Shown one piece after another: positions 10,211 through 21,959 of a DNA stretch of 64,000 bases. The DNA is taken from contig JAMAHW010000013.1 in the NCBI GenBank assembly GCA_023627715.1, forward strand, positions 434,001 to 498,000, given 5' to 3'. The notes beneath the pieces are model-generated. The model was not told the DNA's origin. It saw nothing but the letters and a program-made list of their open reading frames with translations, and searched no databases. The translations under genes and the position numbers were made by a program. This DNA comes from Periconia sp. R9002 (taxonomy: Eukaryota > Ascomycota > Dothideomycetes > Pleosporales > Periconiaceae). Position 1 is the first letter of the stretch; the number at the start of each line of letters is the position of its first letter.

Positions 10211-12077
10211 TTACTTTTTCCCTCTGCCCCTAGCATTGAACGTTTTCAACGGGTCGATCTTGCCGTTCCTTCCCCTCACCACTTTCTTGCCTTTCCTTTT
10301 CACGAAGCGCGGGGTTTTGGGTTTGTCCATGCTTACGAAGCCGATGTCTTGTGGCTTTCTGCCGCCAGGGAGGAGGTAGTCAGGGACTAGAAGGCGTGTT
10401 AGTGAAGAAGGTAACTACTCGGAAACGACATATTTACCATGCTTGAGATGTGGTTGAATGGCTGCCGGGTGATTCAGGTTCTGATCATGTTTCAAGTGAG
10501 CAAGTTCGTCGGGATGTTCCTCGAACTGCAGGTTCTGTCAGAGATATATGATGGTGACCGGGTTCTTGAAAGCAACTTACGTATCGGCTCAGCTTTTGGC
10601 TCTTCGCCAGTTCCATTCGGATCTCCTTGATCCGCGCTTCTCGAACAGCGATCTTCGTCACATGCCTCAATGCATCTGCAAAGCGGTAGCGGAAAGGTTC
10701 CAATTTCTTCATGTCGAATTTCCAGTCTTCAATCTTCTGCCCTTCCTTCTGGTGTTTTTGGATCTTCTTCAGTACCTCCTCATCCTTTTCCGCGCCAGCA
10801 AAGGTCGTAGGCTTGTGCTTTCGGTATCTGTCCTTGGGAATAACAAAGGAAATTGCAGTTCCGCTTTTGCCCGCGCGAGCTGTCCGTCCTATACGGTGGA
10901 AGTACGCTTTGTAGTTTGAAGGCATGTCGAAATTGAGCACACAGGATACATTGCGGAAGTCGATACCGCGTGATACACCGGAATCGGGTTTTCCGCTCTC
11001 CGTTTTGGCTTTCTTTTTTGGCCTATTCTCGTCTTCATTCATTGTACCCACGAGTTCAGCTTCGTCCGAGGCGATAAGAATATTGTATATATTTTTGTTG
11101 AATTCTTCGACGATGTGCAACCGCGACGCTAAAGGTAGCTCGCTGTTAAGCACGCAACTTTTGATACCGAACTGTTCGAGGAATAACTTGACCCTGTAAG
11201 ATCGATCCACATCTCCCACGAAGATAATGCTTTTTCCTGTAATCAGCTTGAGCATGAACATCGCATATACAATTAAGAACTTCTCTTCTTCGCCGCAAGG
11301 CAGCACGTATTGCTTCACCAATTGCGAGTCCTTCTCCAGATCATCCAAATTCAAGATGACAGGATCGCGACAGAAGAGTCCCTTCACAGCATCGAGATCG
11401 GTGCTGAGCGTTGCGCTCATGAGAAAGATCTGAACTCCCTTCGGCATGTTCTGGGAAATATAATCGAGGTCTTCCTTGAACCCATATCCCATAACCAAAT
11501 CACCCTCGTCTACAACCAAATGAGCGAGATCTTTCAGCGACAAGGCCCCGTTGTTCATATTTGCAGCAGCTCGAGCGGGTGTTGCAACGACAATATCAGG
11601 GAATTCGGCAAGTTTGGCCTTCTGCACCACATCTGATTCTTTCCCAGCCAGATTCTGTATCCGCACATCCTGTCCACAGTACGAAGCGAGAGACTGCGCA
11701 AGCTTGGTAACCTGTCCGGCGAGTTCCTTCGTCGGCACTAGTATAAGAGAAGATGTAACGCGCTTGTCTTTGCGCCGAAGCGTGTGGTGGAGAATGGGTA
11801 GGACGTAGGCGGCGGTCTTTCCAGTTCCTGTTCCCGAGCGTGCTAGAACGTCTTTGCCCTCGAGAGCCAACGGTATCGCTTTCTTTTGAACGAGCGTAGG
11901 TGCTGACCATTTCTGGTCTCGGATGCCTCGCAAAAGGCGAGGCTCTAGGTCTAGCGACGCGAAAGTGGTGTCGGCATTTTTGGGTAATTCGCTGGAAGAA
12001 ATTGCGGTTTCCGCGGCTGAAGGTGACTCATCGAGAGCCTCTGGTACGTCTTTTTCGTTCAGCTTTCTTTTCGGCAT
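10211..12077 (-). CDS. DBP9: ATP-dependent RNA helicase Dbp9 (DDX56 family)
   Basis: This is a three-exon gene (12077-10581, 10534-10438, 10386-10211) encoding 589 residues. The product is a nucleolar helicase needed for 60S ribosomal subunit assembly in yeast. Motifs in order are a Q-motif region (LVQKKAI), motif I SGTGTGKT (81-88), Ia PTKELA, Ib ATPAR, motif II DEGD (190-193), motif III SAT (221-223), RGIDF (380-384) and HRIGRTARAG (404-413). The insert before RGIDF that carries KKKAK and the basic C-terminus (KRKGKKVVRGRNGKID, GRGKK) are typical of Dbp9. Motif II reads DEGD instead of the canonical DEAD. Dbp9 proteins are known to vary here, but the glycine is worth noting. The start MPKRKLNEKD was preferred over an upstream in-frame ATG (12134) because the extra 19 residues look untranslated. 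Both introns are short (46 and 51 nt). Confidence 0.95.
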
Positions 12078-12260
12078 GGTGAAAATCGTTTTCTTTGGGG
12101 AAGTTGACGTTTGACAATAAAGTTCTTCGAACACTTTTTTCCATCTACAAAATACTGACTATTCTAGTATAGGACTAGCGCGCTCCGCTTCGGAAAAACT
12201 CCAATCCGCCCTCTAGCGTTTCTGTACAACTTAGTCTACGCGTGTGGGCATGGCACTCAA

Positions 12261-12995
12261 TTAATTATGTGAATCGATTTGGCCGACGCGTTCATCTTTG
12301 AATGCCCTATTCTCTGTGTCAGCCGACAAAGGCTTGTCTTTTTCTCCAACATATCCCTCTGGCGCCTCTATACCCTCAGGCACCATGGGTCTCACGACTT
12401 TAGCAACCCACTCTTCGCTGAGACCTAATGCCACAGCTTCTTTGATAGCACGATTCATTCGCCCGATGTAGTTGGGACGAATTGTTCCAGGCTCCTTGCG
12501 ATACTCGTCTGGATATGCCAGAGCCACAACTTGCTTTCCATGAGGCCATAGCTTCTCTTTCCATGATTCATCCCTCCAATGTACAACCTCCACTTGCACG
12601 TAGACTTTGTTATGGCGTCCCATTCCCTGTTCAGTGGGCCTCACTACATTTGTTCCCAAACCATCCTCTGTAGCGAGTGGCGCGGCCCAGTCCACACCCT
12701 CATATCCATCCAAAGTTTGCTCGTCGTCAATGCTCATGTCGTAGATTATGCCCCAGACCTCATCTTTCTCTTTATTTGTTTTCGAAATGTTGGCACATCC
12801 ACGTTGGTCGATGTACCACCTCCAGCAAGGCAGTCGCGCAATAGCGAGTGGGCGAGATGAACGATCTGGTGTCGATGTACATCGGATTCTCATCTGTGTT
12901 GGGGAGAGATTTGAACCGTATGCGAAATAGAACGTTCCATGTTCGCCTGATGGAGTGAGAGCTCGGCGTTGGAAGGCGACGTCGATGGAATTCAT
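12261..12995 (-). CDS. Gamma-glutamylcyclotransferase-like (GGCT/AIG2 fold) protein
   Basis: This single-exon protein has 244 residues from MNSIDVAFQR; an in-frame ATG at 13124 would add 43 residues. The fold signature is FYFAYGSNLSPTQM near the N-terminus, the YGSNL loop that binds the gamma-glutamyl or 5-oxoproline group. It is followed by the EVWGIIYDMS strand and LDGYEGV, whose glutamate sits where the catalytic general base of GGCT enzymes is found. Family enzymes release 5-oxoproline from gamma-glutamyl dipeptides or glutathione. The substrate here is not established. The C-terminal 70 residues (GRMNRAIKEAVALGLSEEW onwards) match the helical tail of fungal members. It lies downstream of the DUF6590 gene and upstream of DBP9, all on the minus strand, separated by 542 and 183 bp. 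Confidence 0.85.
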   Translation of the reverse strand: MNSIDVAFQRRALTPSGEHGTFYFAYGSNLSPTQMRIRCTSTPDRSSRPLAIARLPCWRWYIDQRGCANISKTNKEKDEVWGIIYDMSIDDEQTLDGYEGVDWAAPLATEDGLGTNVVRPTEQGMGRHNKVYVQVEVVHWRDESWKEKLWPHGKQVVALAYPDEYRKEPGTIRPNYIGRMNRAIKEAVALGLSEEWVAKVVRPMVPEGIEAPEGYVGEKDKPLSADTENRAFKDERVGQIDSHN

Positions 12996-13537
12996 TTGAA
13001 GAACGTATTCAGCTATTACGATCTCAATTCTAGGTTGTGGAAGACAAGGCGTAGGTGCTTCGTGGGTTGTTAAATGCACAAAGTGAGAAAAACATGATGC
13101 AAGCCGCATCCAATATGTCGTCATTTGTAATATGCTTTACGCGAAGGACATCTTTGATTTCTTCTATGAGTTGCATTAAATTTATCATTGAAACGTGTGA
13201 TACTACTAATTGCGTGCACATCAACATCAAAACTTCATACCGTCCATGGTAATACCGCATCTGAAGAAAATGGACTACATTCTGTGAGACAGAAAGAGAA
13301 GACCGAAAGAGGACGAAGAAGATTCGTAGATATGTCTGAGACGAGATACGTAGTCGTTGCCAAACAAATGAAAAACAACGTATATAAAAATGAGGGGCGG
13401 GTCGCCTCCGAGATGTTTGAAGACAAATCAGAAATCAAATTCCAAGGAGAGATCGCGCAACTCGAAAAATAAAAGGTCGAGGGGGAAAATGTGGCTGTAT
13501 CGCAATTTGAGATGCCGTAAGAGGAGGAACAGGAGCG
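12996..13537. other. Intergenic between two minus-strand genes
   Basis: This contains the promoter of the cyclotransferase-like gene and the 3' region of the DUF6590 gene. No further gene is seen. Confidence 0.5.
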
Positions 13538-15037
13538 TCATGTCTCTGGCTGGTCCAAGTATCCCTCACACTCCCTCCAATACAAGAGCAGTTTACTAAG
13601 ATGCTCTGGGTGAACTTGGCCAATATCCTTGACTTTGACGTTCCACTCTATTGGATAAGTTTTTCCGAGCCGCAGTCGTGAGAATGGATCAATAGTGACG
13701 GTATTATCGGCTGGGATAACTTCTATTGGCTCCTTACTCAGGCCAGCATCAATCTCGCCATTGATGTACGTAGGGGTGGAACCTTGAGCATAAACGATAG
13801 TATGTTCAGACGGGATGCATCCTGGCTTGAGTACACCCCTGTGAGTGTAGGTGGAAATTGCACAGGCGTATACGAACCCACGTCTCACATTTATCACAAC
13901 AAACCGCCGAATCTGGGAGTATACGGTCCCCCCAAACCGTACGACGGTTATGGCATCATTCTCATTCCCTCTTCGAGCCAGCGTCTCTGAAGCTGCTTCA
14001 GAATAGAGCATGGCGAAAACCTAATACTCATGTCAGCGAGTCAAAATTTAGTAGACGCATTCCACAAGGATTTTGGGATAATATCATGTGCCACAATTTC
14101 CTGCGAATTGACTCTAAGAAATAGACATGTGTAGAAGCAAGCACTGTCCTACTTACTCTTCCGACCTTGAAAAATTGGCGAGCCTCCGGGCCTGTTCGCA
14201 TGCGATAACCTAAGAGCATGAGTACGGCAAGGTCAACCCACATTGCAGATATGCTTACTAGAATCCAATGGTTCATACCACCCCTTGGATGGCGTACCCT
14301 CAATGAGATCAGGAAGTTCGGCCCTCGTCCTTTGGTCGACTAAGAATAAAATATCAGCGGCAGTCTTCCAACATGAGAAATGTCTTACGTGGATCTGGCA
14401 TCACTGCTTGTGGTTCATTTGAAGTGTGGGGGTCGGTAACTGAATCGAATCGGCTGTGTTTTTATTAGTAAGGCATAATCCGAAGTAGTGGCTTGACATA
14501 CTTATGGGTTGACGAGTATGGAGTCTGTTGTGATGAAGACTGATGGCCCGGGGACGACTGATTATATTGGTGTTGACTATACTGCGGTCTCTGGCTATAA
14601 TGTGGTTGTGGCTCATACTGCTGATTGTATTGCCATGATGACTGACCATACTGCGATTGCTGAGGGTACTGCGACTGTTGACCGTACTGCGGTTGTTGAC
14701 CATACTGCGATTGTTGACCATACTGCGATTGTTGACCATACTGCGATTGCTGACCATACTGCGATTGTTGGCCATAGTGTGATGGCTGGCTGTACGGTTG
14801 TTGCTGGTCATATCTTGGAGTATCTGGAGTGTAATCGCTCTGTGAATTGTAATTTTGCGGTTGTGGGTAGCCAGATGGCTGCTGGTAGTTACTATATTCG
14901 GATGAAGAATATGATGGATTGGAGCTCTGTGGCTGCTGAGAGTAGTTGCCTACTTTGCATTAGTACTACTATTTGAAGAGAAGGTCGCTGAGGTGAGTGA
15001 GGTGGTGGTCTGCCTTACCGTGGTAGTAATGGGCCAT
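13538..15037 (-). CDS. DUF6590-domain protein with Gln/Tyr-rich repeat N-terminus (383 aa, six exons)
   Basis: Exons are 15037-15019, 14952-14502, 14453-14389, 14339-14259, 14209-14157 and 14020-13538. Each junction keeps the frame, and four of the five introns are 48-66 nt; the last is 136 nt. The N-terminal 150 residues are almost entirely Gln, Tyr, Ser, Pro and Gly, including eight 18-bp units encoding YGQQSQ-like hexapeptides. The C-terminal domain matches the fungal DUF6590 pattern as I remember it: ARQFFKVGRVFAMLYSE, IRRFVVINVRRGFVYA, CAISTYTHRGVLKPG, SEHTIVYAQG, and NVKVKDIGQV close to the end. The function of DUF6590 is unknown; such domains are common in plant-associated ascomycetes and usually follow a disordered tail like this one. 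The 19-nt first exon encodes only MAHYYH plus one base, so the start is the least certain part. Confidence 0.8.
14643..14786 (-). repeat. Eight tandem 18-bp units encoding YGQQSQ-type hexapeptides
   Basis: On the plus strand the unit is TGACCATACTGCGATTGT with a few substitutions. Eight units follow without gaps. Because 18 is a multiple of three, all frames stay open through the array, which creates overlapping spurious reading frames on both strands. The array lies in exon 2 of the DUF6590 gene. Confidence 0.9.
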
Positions 15038-15913
15038 GTTTGCTGATGGGGGCAAGCTGTCAGGCAGCCTTTACCCATCAGCCGGCATTGTACATAGGTA
15101 TATATAGACGAAGAAAAATGCGGCTCTGCTCACCCATGAAGGGTGGAAGGTGCAGAGTGGAGAGGAGGGGTCGAACGTGTGGAGCAACTTATTTGAATGC
15201 ATATGTATGTGCATGTATGTATCATGCAAGTCACCAACACGATATTTCATTCTCATGCACTTGGGAGCGTGACTGGAAAGTATGTATGTATGTGTTTGGG
15301 GGGGATGGATAAGGAATCCGTGAGGTGGCGGCGGGATCATGGATGCACCGCCAAGCTGACACACACACACACACACACGCACACGCACTCCCGCTCCCTT
15401 GGGTTCGTTCCAGTCAGCCGACGCGGACACCTTCGGAATGGTATCCCTTGAACTCTCCAACGACCCAAACAAACATCAATGCGCCGACCTGGCCTGGCCG
15501 GGTCTGCCACTCCCTCCTGCGATAAGGCCTCGCTCTCCGACTGGGATGTGTTGCGACTTGATTGCGGCTGCCATTCTCGTCCTACCCGGAGCCGACCCCC
15601 CGTTGCGCCTACAGTACATATTCGCTATCCGCCAGCTGGGCGCTCCCTTCTCTTTCCTTTTTTCCTGTCTTGTAACTATTGAACCCTGTCGGCCCTTCAC
15701 AGCTGGCCCAGAGCGCCTCTCATATTGACCCACGTATATCTCCATCTTCGACAAAAGCCACAATGTTTTCAACTCTCGCCTCCTCGTAGCCTGCTAGCCG
15801 GGGCATGCCTCCTATTCTCCCGAGAGACGTGTACCTATGCCTGTGGCCTGATCTCGTGCCCTTGACACCAAAACAGCAAACTTGAATCCTTCGCAGAATG
15901 AATCCGAAAAGGC
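15038..15913. other. Intergenic, divergent promoters, microsatellite-rich
   Basis: This separates the divergent DUF6590 gene and the coiled-coil gene. It contains GTAT/ATGT repeats (15197-15226 and 15280-15293), a CA run (15360-15378) and a pyrimidine-rich stretch toward the coiled-coil gene. No gene is seen. Confidence 0.55.
15360..15378. repeat. CA dinucleotide microsatellite
   Basis: This is a CA run of about nine units followed by an interrupted GCACACGCAC extension, in the intergenic region before the coiled-coil gene. Confidence 0.9.
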
Positions 15914-17554
15914 ATGCACTGGAAACAACCCAATCCTATTCCCATGGCAATGTCCTACCACGCCCCCCACCAGGTTAGAGATTCGGGCAGAGAACGCGTC
16001 GCACCCCCCGGACCGAGCCGATACAATCAAACCATCATTTCACAGATTCAACGACGGCTGGATGAGGCTTCGCTAGTTCAGGAAGATCTCGGTAATCTAC
16101 GCGAAAGCTTGTTGATCAAACGTGAAAAAGTACGGTCCTCTAGCAACCAATTACGCATTCAGCGGGTCAAGGCCGGCGATGCTGAAGCAAACCTTATGAA
16201 TCTTTTGCGCAAGTTTTTCAACGAAAGAAGAGAAGATTTCCCCCCTGAGCTCAATGCCGCGTACGATGTTGTCCAGGAGGCTCGAGATAATTTGGGTGTC
16301 ATGGAAGAAGATTATCTACAGGCTGAACGCACTCTGAGTGGTTCGGAATGGACATTCATGGAGAAAGAAGGCGATGTGTATCAATTCGAGCTTCATGAGC
16401 TGTTCTCCAACTTACATCTCGTCGATAGTCCCACGGGAAATGGATCACGTCATCACTCTCCTGAATATCCAGTTTCGCCGATACCTGAACCAATTACAAC
16501 TGCAAGCAATGTAGAAGAAGAGTATGCGTCGGCCAAGGCTGAGCTTGAAAGCCTGAGAGAGAAATTCAGCAACCTACGGGAGGAGCAATCAAGGCGCATA
16601 AACATGCAGAAGCTTCCAAAAGTAGATTTGGAGGCGATATCTGATCCAAATGTTTTGCCAGACGAGGACCTGTTATGGGAATTGGTAGCAAGCGAAGTCA
16701 AAGTACAAAGGCTAAAACAATTGACTGTGCCTCGCGAGGAAATACCCGTCCTTCTAGATCGTCGAATGTCAGATCCCCTTGACTCCAGATCCCCAGGACC
16801 AGCACCAACACCCTTGGATGATCGCGCTACAGTTCATACAGAAAGCGCTGTTCAATCGTTATCGAATGATCCAGCCACACAGCAGAAAACCATGGAATGG
16901 CTGCTTGATTGTTTGAGTAGCAATGCTATTCACAGGACAATAGAGCAAGCTAATGCGGTGGCTAACAAAGAGATTAGATCAAATTCTAGCCCGCAGAAAA
17001 ATTGGCAATCTTCCATGGATCATGCGGGCAGACAACCACCTAGTACTTTTGATGAGTCAGGCATCACTCTTGTGGCACAAGGAATGACAGGAGAAGCGGA
17101 ATCACGTAGAACGCAGTCAATAATATCGCCCATAAATGAGCGATCTCTACCATTTTCTATGATGCAGCCAGCTGGGAATCTCCAAGGATTTGCAGTCCAA
17201 ATTTCTCCTACATTGTCGCCTAACTCGTTCCAAGACCCTTTGGAATATGGTCTGCCAGAAACTATACTGAGACCGGGCCAGTCGTCGATTTCCTCTTTGG
17301 ATAATTTTCAGCCACTGCAGCTACCGGATCATCATAGAAAAGCTTCTTCTGTCAGCGACAGCAAATTTCACATCCTCCACAAGAAGTTACCAGATTTTGC
17401 AATATTCCAAGAAGCGGTCGCCCAACCTAATACGCCATCACGCCATCATCTTTCCGTTGGCACAGACTATATCTCTTCCCGACGAGCCAGGTCGGAGCAC
17501 AGCTCCCCCGCGGAGAGAAAGCATATACGAAACTGCAGTACACCCATTATATAG
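15914..17554 (+). CDS. Coiled-coil protein of unknown function (up to 546 aa, intronless)
   Basis: I do not recognise a named family. The first ATG gives 546 residues; in-frame ATGs at 15944 (MAMSYHAPHQ) and 15950 are equally plausible starts. Residues about 38-160 are strongly helical and charged (QIQRRLDEASLVQEDLGNLR, AYDVVQEARDNLGVMEEDY), as expected for coiled coil. A second helical block (EEYASAKAELESLREKF) lies near residues 200-230. The C-terminal half is Ser/Pro-rich and probably disordered, with proline-directed phosphorylation-like sites (SPRSRSP-type context, SDPLDSRSPG). There is no signal peptide or membrane segment. The long single frame and consistent composition support coding. 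A structural or scaffold role is only a guess. Confidence 0.7.
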   Translation: MHWKQPNPIPMAMSYHAPHQVRDSGRERVAPPGPSRYNQTIISQIQRRLDEASLVQEDLGNLRESLLIKREKVRSSSNQLRIQRVKAGDAEANLMNLLRKFFNERREDFPPELNAAYDVVQEARDNLGVMEEDYLQAERTLSGSEWTFMEKEGDVYQFELHELFSNLHLVDSPTGNGSRHHSPEYPVSPIPEPITTASNVEEEYASAKAELESLREKFSNLREEQSRRINMQKLPKVDLEAISDPNVLPDEDLLWELVASEVKVQRLKQLTVPREEIPVLLDRRMSDPLDSRSPGPAPTPLDDRATVHTESAVQSLSNDPATQQKTMEWLLDCLSSNAIHRTIEQANAVANKEIRSNSSPQKNWQSSMDHAGRQPPSTFDESGITLVAQGMTGEAESRRTQSIISPINERSLPFSMMQPAGNLQGFAVQISPTLSPNSFQDPLEYGLPETILRPGQSSISSLDNFQPLQLPDHHRKASSVSDSKFHILHKKLPDFAIFQEAVAQPNTPSRHHLSVGTDYISSRRARSEHSSPAERKHIRNCSTPII

Positions 17555-17944
17555 TATACGGTACGATACTAAATTTGCGTTGGAAGTGCATTTGAGGCTA
17601 GTGTTGTAGTACCGGTCCTCACGCTTCGTAAGAGCAGCACAAGATGTGTTGGACACCGATTTTCCTGGAACTAGTTGGAGATATCTGGCTCCAATTCCTG
17701 TGGAAATTGGCACGCTCTTTGCTCACGATCTTGTTTTGTCTATTATAATAGGGGGTCTAGGGTTTACATTCACAGACACCAACAAATGACACATTTAAAC
17801 GCCGGCTTCAGGAATTACGGGCTCGAAGAAACATCATACGGTTGCTTTCAACTCATTGTATCGGAAATAGCAATAGATCTTCCACATGAATGAACTGGAG
17901 GCTACATTCAGCAGCATGGAATACAAATGCCATTGAGTACGGAT

Positions 17945-17961
17945 AGAGAGAGAGAGAGAGA
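17945..17961. repeat. AG dinucleotide microsatellite
   Basis: This is a run of about eight AG units in the gene-free interval. Confidence 0.85.
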
Positions 17962-20900
17962 CAGGTGTTTCTTCCACAAAGCATTTACCTCACGGAATTG
18001 CTAATGCTATGGGACACTGAATTAAGTGCTTGTTTCAAAATGCCAACCGGTCAATTTTTGAGGTGACGGTAAGAGATAACGTTCGCTTTGAATAAGGCCC
18101 GGATTATCTGATGACTGCCTCGTCAGCGACATTGCATCTTGTATGAACAAGGGTACCATGAATAATTGTATTCGACCAGACCAAGTATACGTCCCATAGG
18201 CAATGAGTGAGCTCAAATCAGTAGTCCTTCAGCTGAATCCTAGGTACGCTTCACAGAGAACGTTCCAAGTCTACCGCCTTACAACTTTGTCGAGGGATGA
18301 GACAGTTAGGCGGTGAAAGTCTACTTGTGATTGTTGATAAGACCTGTGGTGAAAAGGGCGAATGAGGAGGACTCGCTAAGTGCGACACGTTTAAGAACAA
18401 GGAAACTATGAACACCCTGCATCGAGTCATCTGCAAAGCCACGTCGTATGCCCCGTATGCACACTCTGTGTGGTTGGCTGGTCGGCATTCGTCCTCATTC
18501 GACAACCCTCCCGGATGAATTGCACAACCGTCAATGAATGCCGCCCGCCGCCTTAAGTTAGGCCAACGATCGAGATCGTACGAAAGACAGGATACGACGC
18601 CCATTTCAGCGTATCAGACACTAGGTAAAAAAAAAGCACAGCAGGTACTTATATATACAAGGAGCTCCGTATATTCCTCAGCTTTGAGCACGTTTCGCAG
18701 CCATCCGGCACCCTGCCACGCCTCCCGATTACCTCTCCGACCCACAGCCCCGACCGATGTTCTTGCGACTCGGTCGGCTACGTCCCGTACACTTCCCGTC
18801 CGTGGTCAGTCAGCCCTAAACGATCAACGGCAGACCCACTTCCGCACATATCGCATCAGCCCTGGTACCATTCGCGTGGGAAGTTCGCCAACCAGCAGCG
18901 CGCTCACTCGCTAGCCTTTCCCCCTTCGACCTTTGAAGGCTGCAGGTAAGTCGAATTGTAAGAGCCGACGCGGTGCCATGTGCGTTGTCGAGCTGGAATG
19001 AGTGGAGTTTGTTCGCAGCATACATGTAGACGGGTGTCTAGCTATCCACGCCGTGAGTCACAAGTATGCACTTGAACCCCCACAAATGCTGGGGGAGTAC
19101 ACACAAAGCAAGGGTATGGTATGTTGGTGGAGCCTTCTGTATGGATGGACGGGTTGATGTGGTATGATTCCATCGACGTGTAACTCTAACGGCGCATTGC
19201 TACATTACCCTTCCCCCAGGCATACATACGGACGGTATGGCGCATGAAACTATATGGAAGCCGTGATGGTCGCGCGCGAGAAGCGAAATACGCATTGATT
19301 GCTCGATATCTCGCATCCTTGAGCCTTGGTACATAACATCCCGCGCGTTGCCAGGCAGACAATCCCCGTACACATGATCACAAGCGCACGCAAGCAGTCC
19401 ACCCCATCCATCCAAATCAACCTACCGCACGCACCTCTCTCATCCTCCCAGCCAAACTCGCGTCCCTCGCACCACTTCCGGCCATCGACCACATCAATAT
19501 CCTCCCACCCCTCCAATCACCATCCACTGATTTTAAATACTCCCATGCGCGCCTCGTATTGTCAATACGAGCCCTAGAACCCCCACCGACTTCAATTTCA
19601 TTGAGACTGTTGCGATTGGTCGCCTGCCCGCGATGCTTGATGCTTACTGTAAACATTATACGAGAAAAGGCAAAGGGGGGACTTCGGGACCGGGAGGGTG
19701 CTGCCTTGTGCCTCTCGAGCGCTTACGGCCCGGGCAACCAGGTGGAATGGGGGGGTTGGATAAGAATTCCCTTGGGTAGGGATGTGGGATGTGCTTGGAC
19801 CAATCCATGGTGAGGAGGATGAGGCTGAAGGGATTGCAAGGCTGTGATTGCTTGGGATGGTGGACCCGAGGCATTGGGGCTGTAGCCTGTATTGTGAATG
19901 TGCAGAAGAGCCTTGTCGGAAATTGTGAGGGGGTGCTGGGGTTTGGGATGGGAGGCGTGTTAGGAGAAGGGCTTGGGTGGATGGGGAGGCTGCAGGGCGA
20001 GGCTCAGCTGGATGAGGAGTTGGGAGAGTTGGTCTTTGGTGAGGAAATGAAAGAAATTTGAAATAGAAGTTTTATGAAAAGTGTTGGGACACATCAAATC
20101 GCTAGATACTAAAATATAGCTATTCACATGCATGTATAATTCTAGGCCATCGTTACCACGATTGGAGAAATTGCCGTTACAAGGGTGGAAGATAGACTCA
20201 GTGGGTTGTTATTGAGAACACATGTAGTTATTGATTTGAATTGATCCCCTCTTTTAGCCTACAGGCAAGGACCGACCGTCCGGATACCTAGATGACTAAT
20301 TATTGAGTTCCTGTTCTCGAATTTTGCCCACTTGCAAGAACAGCAGAGCCGCATTCCGAAAAGGGAAAGTGGCCTTTCGAGGAAGAAATGTTTGGCAAAA
20401 GTAGCCTTCGAGCAAACGAAAGTCAGAGAGCAAAAATGCGTGTTCAAGGATGCTATAATGGACTCCATTGCTAAAAATCTCTGGTTTTTCTCACACATAA
20501 TGATCACAACATGATTTGGTAATGCGGGTGGACTGCCTGTTTCCTTTTCTGTTTTGTTGGATACGATACGACAACGTCAATATGTCAACATGGAATAGCA
20601 ATACTCTGTGATGATTCAGTTACACTTGATGCAGTTACATTTCATGTCAACAGGGAAATACAAAGTATGACCCCAAGAAATAGTTTGCCCGGTCGTCGGT
20701 TCCAGATACCAACAAGTTGCGTTTTCCCGAGTGATTTACTCTGTGCTGATGTCCTTTGGCCTGGCTTGGGGCTTTCGCGTATCCACGAGTAACTGGTTTT
20801 CCGAGGAAGGGAAGTGGAGTTATAAGTTATTGTGATTACTATTGGGTTGGAATAGGCTGTTTGTGAAGAACACATGTAAAGGTAAACTATCGAAGAGATT

Positions 20901-21959
20901 CGAAAGCAGAGGTGTGTGTGTTTGGTCGCAATCCAAATTGACCAGCTAAACCCTAGTGACAGCTTTCAGAGTACGGACAAATGCATGTTAGTCATCCATT
21001 CTTGCTTCGATGTATGATGTAACTAGGAGGCACATGTGCAGTGCGGGCAAGGCGTTGAATGTTGAATGTTGTTCACTGCAAACAATGCATTGAAGATTGC
21101 AGATGCAGAGCGGGGCCGCGAATAGATGGCGCGTGAAATGAATGGATGGGAAGACATGCCGTCATAATGACTTGATGCCAAAGTTGGCGATTCATGACAT
21201 AATGGCTGGTCCAACCGCCACAACACCAGGTTGAAGTGTGTGGCGCTGAGGGGGCTAGCACGGCACAGAGTGGGGACCAGCGCTAGTTAGTTCTATATCC
21301 GATAGGTAGTGCCATGGCCATGTGTTTGTTGTTGCAGTAGTTATTTTGCGGCCAAGTTGAGGGGTAGTACGTATACAATGAATGATGGGCAGAAATGGAG
21401 AAGGTGTCAGTGGCGGTGCGTGGTGACAACAAACAAAGCGTGTGTGAAGGAAGGGGCGCGATGATGGATGGGATTGTAAATCCTGTCCCATGTTGAATGC
21501 CATGACGATGGATGGCGCATACTGGAGACTGGGGTACGACATGCAGCCCCCATCCTGGCCGGCGATCGCATCGGATTCGATCCATCCTCCCTCACAAGCG
21601 ACAAACTCTCAACCTCGTCATGTCTGTCGTGTGTCCAGACCCCGTTTGGCAACCTGCCCAGCATCTCACGTCCCCTTTTGGCCGTCGCTGGGAGATCAAG
21701 GCAACAAACAGTCAAGAAGACATGCCGCAATTACCGTCTTCTGGGTAAGCGCTTTGTCCCCAACGCGGCTTGATGCACAACTCCAGGTACCAAGCAGCAG
21801 GGTGATTGGCACGTCACACGTAACAGTCGACGTCTGTCCATGCCGCCAATCTCTGTCTCGCCTGTTTTTTCTTTTCCGCCCGTTTGTCCATTTGATTTTG
21901 CGTGTCGACGTCATGACGTAACGTGCCTGCCCTCTGTCACCCACGGTAACCTAACACAC

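Noticed and set aside
14509..14976. Plus-strand open frame of 155 codons rich in DHTAIV repeats
   Set aside because: It is antisense to the Tyr/Gln repeat exon. The 18-bp period keeps every frame open, and only the minus-strand frame joins a recognised domain by splicing.
21555..21590. GGATTCGATCC resembling a tRNA B box or its reverse
   Set aside because: The pattern departs from the consensus and there is no matching A box or cloverleaf.
21490..21921. 143-codon plus-strand frame upstream of the HAM1-like gene
   Set aside because: Composition is arbitrary and it lies in a likely promoter region; no recognisable domain.
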